From: Zeimonas sp050187175
GTDB lineage: Bacteria > Pseudomonadota > Gammaproteobacteria > Burkholderiales > Burkholderiaceae_E
Reading direction: 5' to 3'
Length of the DNA: 64,000 bases
NCBI GenBank assembly: GCA_050187175.1
Contig: JBFWXS010000011.1
Coordinates: forward strand, 1-64,000
The first letter of the stretch is position 1; every line of letters starts with the position of its first letter. The translations under genes and the position numbers were made by a program. Under the pieces are notes generated by a model. That model saw only the letters and a program-made list of their open reading frames with translations. It ran no database searches and was not told the DNA's origin. Positions 1-7,829 of this stretch are shown in pieces.

Positions 1-302
1 GCGCTGTATGCGCAGCCGAGAAGCGCAGGAAGCTTGGACCGCGCGCGCAGCGCGCCACCACTTCTGACTTACGGCGTCTGTCTGAGCGGAGCTCCCCACA
101 GGGGAGCGCAGCGAGTTACGCCGTGGGACAAGCTTCCGAGCATCGCAGGGAACCCCTTTGCAAAGCAAAGGGGCAAGCATCCAGCGCCGTGCCCACCCAT
201 GCTGCCGACCCGCGACCCGTCGAGCCGGCGTCACGCCCCCCTGGCGCCGTGCCCAGCCGCAGCGCCCGGCCCACGCCTTTGCCCGCCACAACCGGAAAAA
301 AG
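1..302. other. Gene-free left edge with nested inverted repeats
   Basis: No convincing gene is visible in these 302 bases; the frames crossing it are only open because of high GC. It holds three inverted repeats. GCTCCCC at 91-97 pairs with GGGGAGC at 101-107 across a 3-base loop. ACGGCGT at 71-77 pairs with ACGCCGT at 118-124 and encloses the first hairpin. CCCCTTTGC at 153-161 pairs perfectly with GCAAAGGGG at 165-173 around AAA. They lie beyond the 3' end of the minus-strand CoA-transferase gene, so termination or a dispersed palindromic repeat are both possible. No T-run follows the strongest hairpin. Confidence 0.5.
153..173. terminator. Perfect 9-bp hairpin downstream of the CoA-transferase operon
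   Basis: CCCCTTTGC-AAA-GCAAAGGGG is a perfect stem about 130 bases past the stop of the minus-strand CoA-transferase gene. Its position suits an end-of-operon terminator, but no clear T-tract follows on either strand, so it could equally be part of a repeated palindromic element. Confidence 0.3.
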
Positions 303-1517
303 TCACAAGCCCCGGGGCGGCGGCACCCGATACGTCGCCGGCGTCCGCGACAGCTTGACCGGCGACCCGACCCCCCGATAGTCATCCCCGATCTCCACCA
401 GCATGCCGCGATGCCGAGTGTGCGGATGCGCAACGACGGCATCCAGCGACAGGACCGGCCCGCAAGGCACGCCGGCCTCGATCAGGGCCGGCGCGAGCGT
501 CTCGCAATCGTGTCCGGCGAGCAGTGCCTCGAGTTCACGCTTCAGCGCTTCGCTGTTGATGAGGCGATCGCGGTTGTCGGCGAACTGCGGCGCGCGCGCC
601 AGCTCGGGAGCGCCGAGGCGATCGCACAGCTTGGCGAACTGGCCGTTGTTGCCTACTGCGAGAAAGATCGGCGTGGTGCGCGTGCGATAGGTGTCGTACG
701 GGCAGATGTTCGGATGCGCATTGCCGGTGCGTCGCGGCAGCGCGCCGCCAGCCAGCAGGTTGGCCATGTGTGGATGCAGCAGCGAGACGCCGCAGTCGTA
801 CAGCGCCGTCTCGACGAACTGCCCGCGGCCGCTGCGTTCGCGCTCCTGCAGCGCGAGCAGGATGCCCACAGCGGCATTCAGGCCGGTGACCATGTCGACG
901 ATGGGCAGGCCGACGCGCAGCGGTTCGCCGCCGGCTTCACCGTTGACGCTCATCAGGCCGGCCATTGCCTGGATCACCGCGTCATAGCCCGGCAGGCCGC
1001 CGAGCGGGCCGTCGGCGCCGAAGCCCGACACGCGGCAATGCACGAGGCGCGGGAAGCGATCGGCCAGCAGCTCGTGCGCCAGCCCCCATTTCTCCAGCGT
1101 ACCGGGCTTGAAGTTCTCGACCAGCACGTCGGCGTCGGCCAGCAATGCAAGCAGGGCCTCGCGGCCGGCGGGCTGCGACAGGTCGAGCGTCATGCCGCGC
1201 TTGTTGCGATTGACGCCGATGAAGTAGGCGGCCATCCCGTTCGGCGCGAACGGAGGGCCCCAGCCGCGCGTCTCGTCGCCCTGCGGCGGCTCGATCTTCA
1301 GCACGTCGGCGCCATGGTCGCCGAGAATCTGCGTGCAGTAGGGTCCACCCAGCACGCGGCTCAGATCGATGACGCGCAGACCGGCGAGAGCACCGGGCTC
1401 AGCCGTCGAAACGGATTCGGCCATCGAAACGGAATCGGCCGTCGAAACCCGCGCGGCCGTCGAAACCCGCGCGGCAGGCACGGATGCCGAAGCCGCTGCA
1501 TTGGCGTCGCTCTGCAT
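303..1517 (-). CDS. CaiB/BaiF family III CoA-transferase
   Basis: Cytosolic class III CoA-transferase, 404 aa, which moves CoA between carboxylic acids through an aspartyl-CoA intermediate. The family signature GLRVIDLSRVLGGPYCTQ lies near residue 46, and the likely nucleophile is Asp208 in the VDMVTG segment (aligned by eye with the catalytic Asp of formyl-CoA transferase). The first ~40 residues are low complexity (VSTA-like units) and come from four 18-bp tandem repeats; a normal family member begins near residue 42, so the true start may be internal. It is the last gene of a minus-strand operon with a TctC binding protein and an acyl-CoA dehydrogenase, which implies CoA activation of an imported acid. 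Substrate unknown. Confidence 0.85.
   Translation of the reverse strand: MQSDANAAASASVPAARVSTAARVSTADSVSMAESVSTAEPGALAGLRVIDLSRVLGGPYCTQILGDHGADVLKIEPPQGDETRGWGPPFAPNGMAAYFIGVNRNKRGMTLDLSQPAGREALLALLADADVLVENFKPGTLEKWGLAHELLADRFPRLVHCRVSGFGADGPLGGLPGYDAVIQAMAGLMSVNGEAGGEPLRVGLPIVDMVTGLNAAVGILLALQERERSGRGQFVETALYDCGVSLLHPHMANLLAGGALPRRTGNAHPNICPYDTYRTRTTPIFLAVGNNGQFAKLCDRLGAPELARAPQFADNRDRLINSEALKRELEALLAGHDCETLAPALIEAGVPCGPVLSLDAVVAHPHTRHRGMLVEIGDDYRGVGSPVKLSRTPATYRVPPPRGL
1402..1473. repeat. Four 18-bp in-frame tandem repeats
   Basis: Four imperfect copies of an 18-bp unit (GCCGTCGAAACCCGCGCG and variants) lie at 1402-1419, 1420-1437, 1438-1455 and 1456-1473. The last two are identical. They encode the low-complexity N-terminal extension of the CoA-transferase and keep its frame. 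Confidence 0.9.
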
Positions 1518-1535
1518 GGCAAGCTTCCCGTCCGC

Positions 1536-2552
1536 TCAATCGACCTGCGCGCCGGACGACTTCACCACCTCGGCCCACTTGTCGACCTCGGTCTTCAGGA
1601 ACGCGCTGAAGGCCTGCGGCGCAGTGTCGCGCGCCCGCTGCAGCCCCTGATCGAGCAGCAGCTTGCTGACCACGGCGTCATCCAGCGCGCCGCGCATCGC
1701 CTGGTTCAGCTTCATCAGCACCGGCTCGGGTGTGCGGGCGGGCGCCACGACGCCGAAGAAGACGCTCGAGTCGTAGCCGCTCAGTCCTTGCTCGGCCAGC
1801 GTCGGCACGTCGGGCAGCACCTGCGAACGGGTCGCCGAGGCCATGCCGATCGCCTTCAGCTTGCCGGCGCGGAGATGCGGCAGCGCCGTCAGCACGTCGG
1901 TGAAGGTCATGTCGACCTGGCCGCCGAGCAGATCGATCATCGCCGGTCCCGTGCCCTTGTACGGCACGTGCTGCAGATCGGTGCCCGCCATGCGGTTGAA
2001 CAGCACGCCGGCCAGATGCGAGGTGGCGCCATTGCCCGACGACGCGAAATTCAGCTTGCCGGGATTCGCCTTGGCGTAGGCGAGCAGCTCCTTCAGGTTA
2101 CCGGCCGGCACTTTCGGATGCACGGCGAGCACGTTCGGGATGCTGCCGATGTGGATGACGGGCGCGAAGTCGCGCAGCGGGTGGTAGTTGATCTTGCGGA
2201 ACAGGCTGACGTTGATGGCCAGCGGCGCGGGCGTGCCCAGCATGATCGTGTAGCCGTCGGGCGCGGCTCGCGCCACGTGCTCGGCGCCGAGGTTGGCTCC
2301 CGCGCCGGCCCTGTTCTCGACGATTACCGTCTGGCCGAGCTGCTGCCGCAGCGCCGCGGCGATCGCGCGGGCCATCGCATCGGTGGGCCCGCCGGTGGCA
2401 TAAGGCACGACCAGCGTCACGGGCCGCTGCGGAAACTCGGCGGCGCCTTGCGGCTGCGCCTGCGCGCCGCCCGGCGCGGCCCACGCGCAGACGGCCACCA
2501 AGCCGGCGGCGGCGATGGACAGCGCGAATCGGGATATCGAACGATCTTGCAT
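1536..2552 (-). CDS. TctC/Bug-family periplasmic solute-binding protein
   Basis: Secreted binding protein of 338 aa in the Bordetella uptake gene (Bug) family, which captures carboxylates or related small molecules. The chosen ATG at 2552 follows a GAGGAG ribosome site by about 7 bases; an upstream frame extension lacks one. A signal peptide spans about residues 1-34 with an Ala-rich cleavage region (GGAQAQ). Family hallmarks follow: PQRPVTLVVPYATGG, a VENRAGAGANLGAEHVARAAPDGYT block, HVPYKGTGPA, and PDVPTLAEQGL near the C-terminus. It sits 18 bases before the CoA-transferase and downstream of the acyl-CoA dehydrogenase in one operon. No membrane partners are nearby, as is usual for orphan Bug proteins. 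Ligand unknown. Confidence 0.9.
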   Translation of the reverse strand: MQDRSISRFALSIAAAGLVAVCAWAAPGGAQAQPQGAAEFPQRPVTLVVPYATGGPTDAMARAIAAALRQQLGQTVIVENRAGAGANLGAEHVARAAPDGYTIMLGTPAPLAINVSLFRKINYHPLRDFAPVIHIGSIPNVLAVHPKVPAGNLKELLAYAKANPGKLNFASSGNGATSHLAGVLFNRMAGTDLQHVPYKGTGPAMIDLLGGQVDMTFTDVLTALPHLRAGKLKAIGMASATRSQVLPDVPTLAEQGLSGYDSSVFFGVVAPARTPEPVLMKLNQAMRGALDDAVVSKLLLDQGLQRARDTAPQAFSAFLKTEVDKWAEVVKSSGAQVD

Positions 2553-2625
2553 GATGAAGTCTCCTCGGATGACAGCGGCCCGTCTCGGCGGAGCCGGCAA
2601 AGCGTCGGCCGATGCGCGGCCGACA

Positions 2626-2673
2626 GTGGCTGATTGGGTGGCTGATCAGGTGGCTGATCAGGTGGCTGAATCA
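2626..2673. repeat. Four 12-bp tandem repeats in the ACAD-TctC spacer
   Basis: Units GTGGCTGATTGG, GTGGCTGATCAG, GTGGCTGATCAG and GTGGCTGAATCA run head to tail in the 179-base spacer between the acyl-CoA dehydrogenase and the TctC gene. GCTGATCA gives the array local dyad symmetry. No function is evident. Confidence 0.85.
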
Positions 2674-2731
2674 GTGACTCGAACGGCGATCAAGCCAACG
2701 AGGGCCGAATCGCAGCGCCGCACGCACGCGT

Positions 2732-4438
2732 TCAGACGAGCGCCGGCAGGCGCGAGCGCTCCATCGCCTCTTCGCTGAGCAGCGCATCGAGCGGCTCGAT
2801 GCCGGCCTGCGGATCGGCCAGCGGGTCGCGCGGCAGTACGCGGTGGCGCAGCACCAGTTGCGCCAGCAGCAGGCGGCGGCCGGCGTCGGGCGTGTTCGAT
2901 TCGGCGGCCATCGCGGCGGCCGAGGCGCAGTGGTACAGCCCCGAGGCGGCCTGCCGCGCCAGCATCTCGCTGCCGCGCTCGGCGGCCTGGCGGGCGAAGG
3001 CGGCGGCACGGCGCCACACTGCTTCAAAGGCGCGCCGCAGCTCGGGCGGCAGCTGCGCCTCGTCGATCAGGCCGGCCACATGCGCGTCGAGCGCGGGCAG
3101 GCTGTCCTCGCGGCGGATGGCCCGCATCACGTCGAGCGCAACGATGTTGCTGGTGCCTTCCCAGATCGATCCCAGATGCGCATCGCGCAGCAACCGCGCA
3201 TCGCTCCATTCCTCGATGTAGCCGCAGCCGCCGCGCACTTCCATCGCGTCGCCGGTGACCTTGCGCGCGTCGCGGCACGCGCGGAACTTCAGCAGCGGCG
3301 TCATGATGCGCACCAGCCGGCGCGCGGACTCGTCGCCGCCGTCGGCGCGCTGCAGTGCCTCGGCCGTCTGGAACACGAAGCTGCGCGCCTGCTCGGCCCA
3401 TACCATCATCTTGGCCAGCTGGCGCTTCATCAGCGGCAGATCGACCAGCCGCTGCCCGAAGGCGCTGCGATGCCGCGCGACGAACAGCGCCTCGGTCAGC
3501 GCGCGGCGCATCAGTCCGGCGGCGCGCACGCCATTGGACAGCCGCGAGTTGTTGATCATGTCTGTCATCTGCACGAAGCCGCGGCCCGGATCGCCGACGA
3601 CGAAGGCAAGTGCACCGTCGAGCCGGATCTCGCCGCTGGCCATCGAGCGCGTGCCGAGCTTGTCCTTCAGGCGCACGATCCGGTAGTGGTTGGGACTGCC
3701 GTCGTCCAGCGTGCGCGGCAGCAGGAACAGGCTCAGGCCGCGCGTTCCGGGCGCCGCATCGTCGGCGCGCGCCAGCACCATGGCCAAGCCGGCATCCGGG
3801 TTCGAGCAGAACCATTTGTCGCCGCTCAGCCGCCAGTTGCCGTGCTCGTCGCGCCAGGCGCGCGTCTCGGTGGCGCCGACGTCGGAGCCCGCGCCCTGCT
3901 CGGTCATGAACATCGCGCCCTGGCACAGCGCATCGAAGTCGAGGCTGGTGAGCGCCGGCAGGTAGCGTGCCACCAGGTCGGGATCACCGAAGCGGCGCAA
4001 GGTCCGCGTCAGCGAATCGGTCATGCTCACCGGGCAGCACAGGCCGAACTCGGCCTGCACGAACAGATAGGTCAGCGCGTACTTGGCCGCGGGCGGCATG
4101 GTCGACGGCCAGCCGAGCACGCCGCCGCGATGCGACAGCGCCGCCAGCCCATAGTCGGCGTAGGCGACGCGCTCGAGCTCGACGTAGGCCGGGTGCTTGA
4201 CGATGCGCTGACGGTCGAGGCCGGTGCGGCTGCGCGGCTCCAGCGTCGGCGGATTGCAGTCGGCGGTGCCGGCCAGCTCGTCGAGCCGGCCGCCGGCCAG
4301 CGCACCGAGCCGCTGCAGGTGCGGCCGCAGATGCGCGTGCAGCTCGCCGGGCAGGTAGCGGCGCAGCAGCGGATCGAAACCGGGATCGGCCAGGAACAGA
4401 TTGGCGCCGGCATTGTCGGGGATCGGATGCGCGTTCAT
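2732..4438 (-). CDS. AidB-like acyl-CoA dehydrogenase
   Basis: FAD-dependent acyl-CoA dehydrogenase of the large AidB-like subgroup, 568 aa versus about 380-400 for ordinary members; the extra length lies in an N-terminal region and a helical C-terminal tail. Visible blocks: PVSMTDSLTRTLRRFG, the flavin-contact motif MTEQGAGSDVG (about 180-190), DKLGTRSMASGEI, and IWEGTSNIVALDVMRAI, where Glu is the usual catalytic base. The ATG at 4438 follows GAGGAG with good spacing; an in-frame ATG 60 bases upstream lacks a site. It heads the operon ending in the CoA-transferase and is divergent from a LysR gene across a 190-base region with a strong palindrome. Substrate unknown; a DNA-repair role as proposed for E. 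coli AidB is less likely here. Confidence 0.85.
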   Translation of the reverse strand: MNAHPIPDNAGANLFLADPGFDPLLRRYLPGELHAHLRPHLQRLGALAGGRLDELAGTADCNPPTLEPRSRTGLDRQRIVKHPAYVELERVAYADYGLAALSHRGGVLGWPSTMPPAAKYALTYLFVQAEFGLCCPVSMTDSLTRTLRRFGDPDLVARYLPALTSLDFDALCQGAMFMTEQGAGSDVGATETRAWRDEHGNWRLSGDKWFCSNPDAGLAMVLARADDAAPGTRGLSLFLLPRTLDDGSPNHYRIVRLKDKLGTRSMASGEIRLDGALAFVVGDPGRGFVQMTDMINNSRLSNGVRAAGLMRRALTEALFVARHRSAFGQRLVDLPLMKRQLAKMMVWAEQARSFVFQTAEALQRADGGDESARRLVRIMTPLLKFRACRDARKVTGDAMEVRGGCGYIEEWSDARLLRDAHLGSIWEGTSNIVALDVMRAIRREDSLPALDAHVAGLIDEAQLPPELRRAFEAVWRRAAAFARQAAERGSEMLARQAASGLYHCASAAAMAAESNTPDAGRRLLLAQLVLRHRVLPRDPLADPQAGIEPLDALLSEEAMERSRLPALV

Positions 4439-4544
4439 CGATGTCTCCTCGGAATCGCCGCGGCCTGCGGGCCAGGCCGGGCTGTTCGTCGCAGGCATTC
4501 TCGGCTGCGTGCATCGATATCGTCCAATTCAATGTTTGGCTCAT

Positions 4545-4565
4545 ACGATATATTCGACATATCGT
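4545..4565. promoter_or_regulatory. Candidate LysR operator, perfect 7-7-7 inverted repeat
   Basis: ACGATAT-ATTCGAC-ATATCGT is a perfect inverted repeat in the intergenic region between the divergent acyl-CoA dehydrogenase and LysR genes. A further half-site-like GATATCGT lies about 30 bases away at 4516-4523. The position and paired-site arrangement fit a LysR recognition plus activation site. Confidence 0.6.
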
Positions 4566-4628
4566 TTCGGTGGCCTGCGAACGGAGCCCGTGACCGGCGC
4601 CGATGAGCGGAGCACGAAAGGAACACAA

Positions 4629-5624
4629 ATGGAACTCAGACACCTGCGCCACTTCTGCGTGCTCGCCGACGAACTGCATTTCGGCCGCGCCGCCAGCCGG
4701 CTGTCGATCTCGCAGCCGCCGCTGAGCATCAGCATCCGGCAGCTCGAGGACGAGCTCGGCGCGCGGCTGTTCGAGCGCAGCAGCAAGCAGGTGCGGCTGA
4801 CGCCGGCCGGCGCGGCCTTCCTGATCGAAGCGCAGCAGATCCTCGCGCAGACGACGCAGGCACGCGAGCTGGTCGGCCGCATCGCGGCCGGCGCGATCGG
4901 GCGGCTGCGCATAGGCTTCGTCGCGTCGATGCTGTATCGCGGCCTGCCGCAGCGGCTGGCCGCGTTCCAGCGCGCGCGGCCGGGCATCGAGCTAGTGCTG
5001 CGCGAGCTGAACTCGGGCGAGCAGATCGACGCACTGCGCAGCGGCCGCCTCGACGCGGGCTTCGCGCACGCACCGACCTTGCCGGACGGACTGCACGGCC
5101 TCGACTATCTGGCCGAACCTTTCGTCTGCTGTCTGCCGCGATCGCATCCGCAGGCCGGCGCGGCGGCCGCCGATCTGGCGGCGCTCGCCACTGAAACCTT
5201 CGTGCTGTTCGCGCGCGAGGTCTCGCCCGACTACTACGAGCAGATCATCGGGCTGTGCATGCAGGCCGGCTTCACGCCCTCAGTGCGGCACGAAGTGCGT
5301 CACTGGCTGACGGTCGTGGCACTGGTCGCTGCCGGCATCGGCGTGGCACTGGTTCCGGCGGCGCTGGCGCGGGCCGGCATGGCGGGCGTGAGCTTCGTGC
5401 CGCTGGCGGCGAAGCAGCGGCGCTTTCGATCGATGACGCGGATGCTGTGGTCGCCGGCGCGAAGCTCGCCGGCGCTGGAGGCGCTGATCGCGACGATCAG
5501 GATCGGTCTGCGGGAGGGACCGGCAGCGCGGCCCCAGCCATCGGTAGCGGGAACGGTATCGACACCGGCGTCGGCATCGGCTCGCGGCGGACGCCGCGCG
5601 CCGCGCCGGACTCGATCGCCGTAG
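4629..5624 (+). CDS. LysR-family transcriptional regulator
   Basis: DNA-binding regulator, 331 aa. The N-terminal winged helix-turn-helix is clear: MELRHLRHFCVLADELHFGRAA, then SRLSISQPPLSISIRQLEDELG and LFERSSKQVRLTPAG. A periplasmic-binding-protein-like effector domain follows (GRLRIGFVASMLYRGLP onward). The ATG at 4629 has AAAGGA about 7 bases upstream. It is divergent from the acyl-CoA dehydrogenase/TctC/CoA-transferase operon and very probably controls it, with the operon substrate or its CoA ester as likely inducer. The C-terminal ~35 residues are low complexity (Ala/Ser/Arg). Its stop lies 3 bases from the convergent dksA stop. Confidence 0.9.
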   Translation: MELRHLRHFCVLADELHFGRAASRLSISQPPLSISIRQLEDELGARLFERSSKQVRLTPAGAAFLIEAQQILAQTTQARELVGRIAAGAIGRLRIGFVASMLYRGLPQRLAAFQRARPGIELVLRELNSGEQIDALRSGRLDAGFAHAPTLPDGLHGLDYLAEPFVCCLPRSHPQAGAAAADLAALATETFVLFAREVSPDYYEQIIGLCMQAGFTPSVRHEVRHWLTVVALVAAGIGVALVPAALARAGMAGVSFVPLAAKQRRFRSMTRMLWSPARSSPALEALIATIRIGLREGPAARPQPSVAGTVSTPASASARGGRRAPRRTRSP

Positions 5625-5627
5625 CGC

Positions 5628-6056
5628 TCAGTCGCCGTAGAGCTTCTGGCGCAGCTCGCGGCGCTGCTGCGCCTCGAGCGACAGCGTAGCGGTGGGACGC
5701 GCCAGCAGCCGCGGCAGGCCGATCGGCTCGCCGGTTTCCTCGCAGTAGCCGTATTCGCCGGCGTCAATGCGCGACAGCGCCTGCTGCACCTTCTTCAGCA
5801 GCTTGCGCTCGCGATCGCGAGTGCGCAGTTCCAGCGCGTGCTCTTCCTCGATCGTGGCGCGGTCTGCCGGATCGGGCACGATCACTGTCTCACGCAGGTG
5901 CTCGGTGGTCTCGTCGGCATTGGCCAGCAGGTCCTTCTCCATCTGCTGAAGCAGATTGCGGAAGAAGCCGAGCTGCGCATCGTTCATGTAGTCCGAGTCG
6001 GGCATCTTCAGCAGTTCCGCCTCGGTCAAAGGTTTCTTCTCTTTCGTCGCTGCCAT
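5628..6056 (-). CDS. dksA: RNA polymerase-binding transcription factor DksA, zinc-site-poor type
   Basis: DksA enters the RNA polymerase secondary channel and, with ppGpp, tunes transcription of rRNA and biosynthesis genes. At 142 aa it has the family length. The coiled-coil tip DPADRA (Asp62, Asp65) is intact. The C-terminal zinc finger is degenerate: the four cysteines of E. coli DksA appear as Cys105, Thr108, Ser126 and Ala129 (CEET...LSLEA). Cys-poor DksA proteins are known to work without zinc, and this form is, from memory, usual in Burkholderiales. It lies 41 bases downstream of the COG0523 GTPase, all on the minus strand. Confidence 0.93.
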   Translation of the reverse strand: MAATKEKKPLTEAELLKMPDSDYMNDAQLGFFRNLLQQMEKDLLANADETTEHLRETVIVPDPADRATIEEEHALELRTRDRERKLLKKVQQALSRIDAGEYGYCEETGEPIGLPRLLARPTATLSLEAQQRRELRQKLYGD

Positions 6057-6097
6057 GTCGCTACCTGCCTAGGAGACTACGGTGAAGAGCGGACGCG

Positions 6098-7075
6098 TCA
6101 TGCCAGACACTGCTCCAGCCCCTTGATGAAGGTGTCTTTCGGCAGGTTCCTGCCGATGAAGACCATCTTGCTGGACCGCTTCTCGCCGGCCTGCCAGCGG
6201 CGGCCCGAGTCGGCGCCCATCATCATGTGAACGCCCTGGAAGACGGTCTGCCGATCAGACCCCTTCATGTAGAGCACGCCTTTATACCGCAACATGTCGG
6301 GGCCGTAAACCTGGATCAGACCCGACAGGAAATCCTCGAGCTTGGCCGGGTCGAACGGGCGCGCCGAGCGGAACACGAAGGACTGGACCGCGTCGTCGTG
6401 GTCGTGCTCGTCGCTGGTCAGGAACTGCGGATCGATCTCCAGGATCGCGTTCAGGTTGAAGCCGCGGATGTCGAGGATCTCGTCGATCGGCGCATCGCCG
6501 AAGTGCACCGCCTTGATCGGCGCCCGCGGATTGATCCGCATCAGCCGCTCCTTCAGCTGCTGCTGCGCCGACTCGTCGACCAGATCGACCTTGGACATCA
6601 GGATGCGGTCGGCGAAGCCCACCTGCTCCTGCGCTTCCTTGTGCTCGTCGAGCTGCTTGTCGCCGTGCTTGGCGTCGACGATCGTGATGACCGCGTCGAG
6701 CAGGTAGTGGTCGGCGATGTCGTCGTCGATGAAGAAGGTCTGCGCCACCGGGCCCGGGTCGGCCATGCCGGTGGTCTCGATGACCACCCGCTCGAAGTCG
6801 ATTTCCTTGCGCTCGCGGCGCTCGCGCAGGTCGCCGAGGATGCGCACCAGGTCGCCGCGCACGGTGCAGCAGATGCAGCCGTTGTTCATCTCAACGATTT
6901 GCTCGTCGCGCTCCTGCAGCAGCAGGTCGTTGTCGACACCCTCTTCGCCGAACTCGTTCTCGATGACGGCGATGCGATGCCCGTGCTGTTCCTTCAGGAT
7001 GCGATTGAGCAGCGTTGTCTTGCCGCTGCCCAGAAAGCCGGTGAGGATAGTCACCGGGATGTTCTTGTCCGCCAT
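6098..7075 (-). CDS. COG0523/CobW-family GTPase (putative zinc metallochaperone)
   Basis: G3E-class GTPase of 325 aa. Walker A is GFLGSGKTT (13-21), the metal motif NNGCICC is at 64-70 (the CxCC signature of COG0523 metallochaperones), and a switch region IETTGMADPGPVAQT and an SKVD base-recognition motif follow. The C-terminal CobW domain has His/Asp-rich HDHDD. The ATG at 7075 is preceded by GAAGGAG. Downstream of a Fur-family gene and upstream of dksA, it most likely delivers zinc to target proteins when zinc is scarce; CobW proper (cobalamin synthesis) is unlikely as no cob genes are near. Confidence 0.88.
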   Translation of the reverse strand: MADKNIPVTILTGFLGSGKTTLLNRILKEQHGHRIAVIENEFGEEGVDNDLLLQERDEQIVEMNNGCICCTVRGDLVRILGDLRERRERKEIDFERVVIETTGMADPGPVAQTFFIDDDIADHYLLDAVITIVDAKHGDKQLDEHKEAQEQVGFADRILMSKVDLVDESAQQQLKERLMRINPRAPIKAVHFGDAPIDEILDIRGFNLNAILEIDPQFLTSDEHDHDDAVQSFVFRSARPFDPAKLEDFLSGLIQVYGPDMLRYKGVLYMKGSDRQTVFQGVHMMMGADSGRRWQAGEKRSSKMVFIGRNLPKDTFIKGLEQCLA

Positions 7076-7207
7076 CGGAGCTCCTTCTCGACGCGCTGTC
7101 CGCCCTGGCCGGATGCCGTCCTTGTTCGACCGAGAGCGGATTCTACGTGCTTGTCCGCCCGGCGCACGGTGATCCCCCGCAATCGCCGCCGCGGATTGCA
7201 GTCCGCG

Positions 7208-7762
7208 TCAGCCCAGGGCCGGTGCGGCCGGCGCCGGCGGCGGGGCCGGCAGCGCGGGCACCGACGAGGGTGGGCCCATCGGGGGCTCGGCGGCAGCCTC
7301 CGCAAGCTCCGTGCCTGCCACGGCGGCGCAGCGGGCGCATCGGCCCGATACCGTCAGCTCGAATTCGTCGCCGGCGAAGCCGGACGGCAGCATCGCCTTG
7401 ATGCCCCGAAGCAGTGCACCGCTCTCCTTCAGACAGTACATCCTGGTGCACTGCACGCAGCGGAAGTGGCCGTGCGGCGTGCGGCTGGCCTGCGCGGAAA
7501 AGCGGAACACCCGATCCGGCCCGGCCACGCGATGCGCCAGTTTGACTTCGTCGAGCCAGTCCAGCACCCGGTACAGGGTGACGCGGTCGATCGGGTCGGC
7601 ACCGGCTTCGACACGCTTCTGCAGCTCCAGATGCGTCAGCGCCGAATCGGCCGACATCAGCTCGGCCAGCACGCGCACGCGCGCCGAAGTCAGGCGCGAG
7701 CCGGATGCGCGAATCAGCTGCCGCGCCTGATCCGAGGTTTCGAGGGTCAATGCCGTATCCAT
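7208..7762 (-). CDS. Fur-family metalloregulator (Zur-like)
   Basis: Metal-dependent repressor, about 184 aa from the ATG at 7762. The winged helix region runs from SRLTSARVRVLAELMS to RVTLYRVLDWLDEVKLAHRV; the metal domain has HGHFRCVQCTRMYC and a second CARC pair, the structural zinc site. A Pro/Ala-rich tail of about 30 residues ends the protein. The start is uncertain: a GGAG lies 12 bases before 7762, and an in-frame ATG at 7798 has no ribosome site. Being next to a COG0523 GTPase favours zinc (Zur) over iron sensing, but this is inference; no obvious Zur box was recognised in the 132-base spacer. Confidence 0.82.
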   Translation of the reverse strand: MDTALTLETSDQARQLIRASGSRLTSARVRVLAELMSADSALTHLELQKRVEAGADPIDRVTLYRVLDWLDEVKLAHRVAGPDRVFRFSAQASRTPHGHFRCVQCTRMYCLKESGALLRGIKAMLPSGFAGDEFELTVSGRCARCAAVAGTELAEAAAEPPMGPPSSVPALPAPPPAPAAPALG

Positions 7763-7829
7763 TCTGTTCGTCCGCTCCGCCCGATCTCCCCTGCCCATGC
7801 CGGCGCGGCGGCGAACCTGTCCGGCCGCC

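Noticed and set aside
1402..1473. Tandem 18-bp units as a CRISPR-like array
   Set aside because: Units are contiguous with no spacers, in frame inside a coding sequence, and there are no cas genes in the window.
123..2633. Long plus-strand frame across the CoA-transferase and TctC genes
   Set aside because: It is opposite to two well-supported genes, is rich in Arg/Ala/His without any domain, and arises from high third-position GC on the coding strand.
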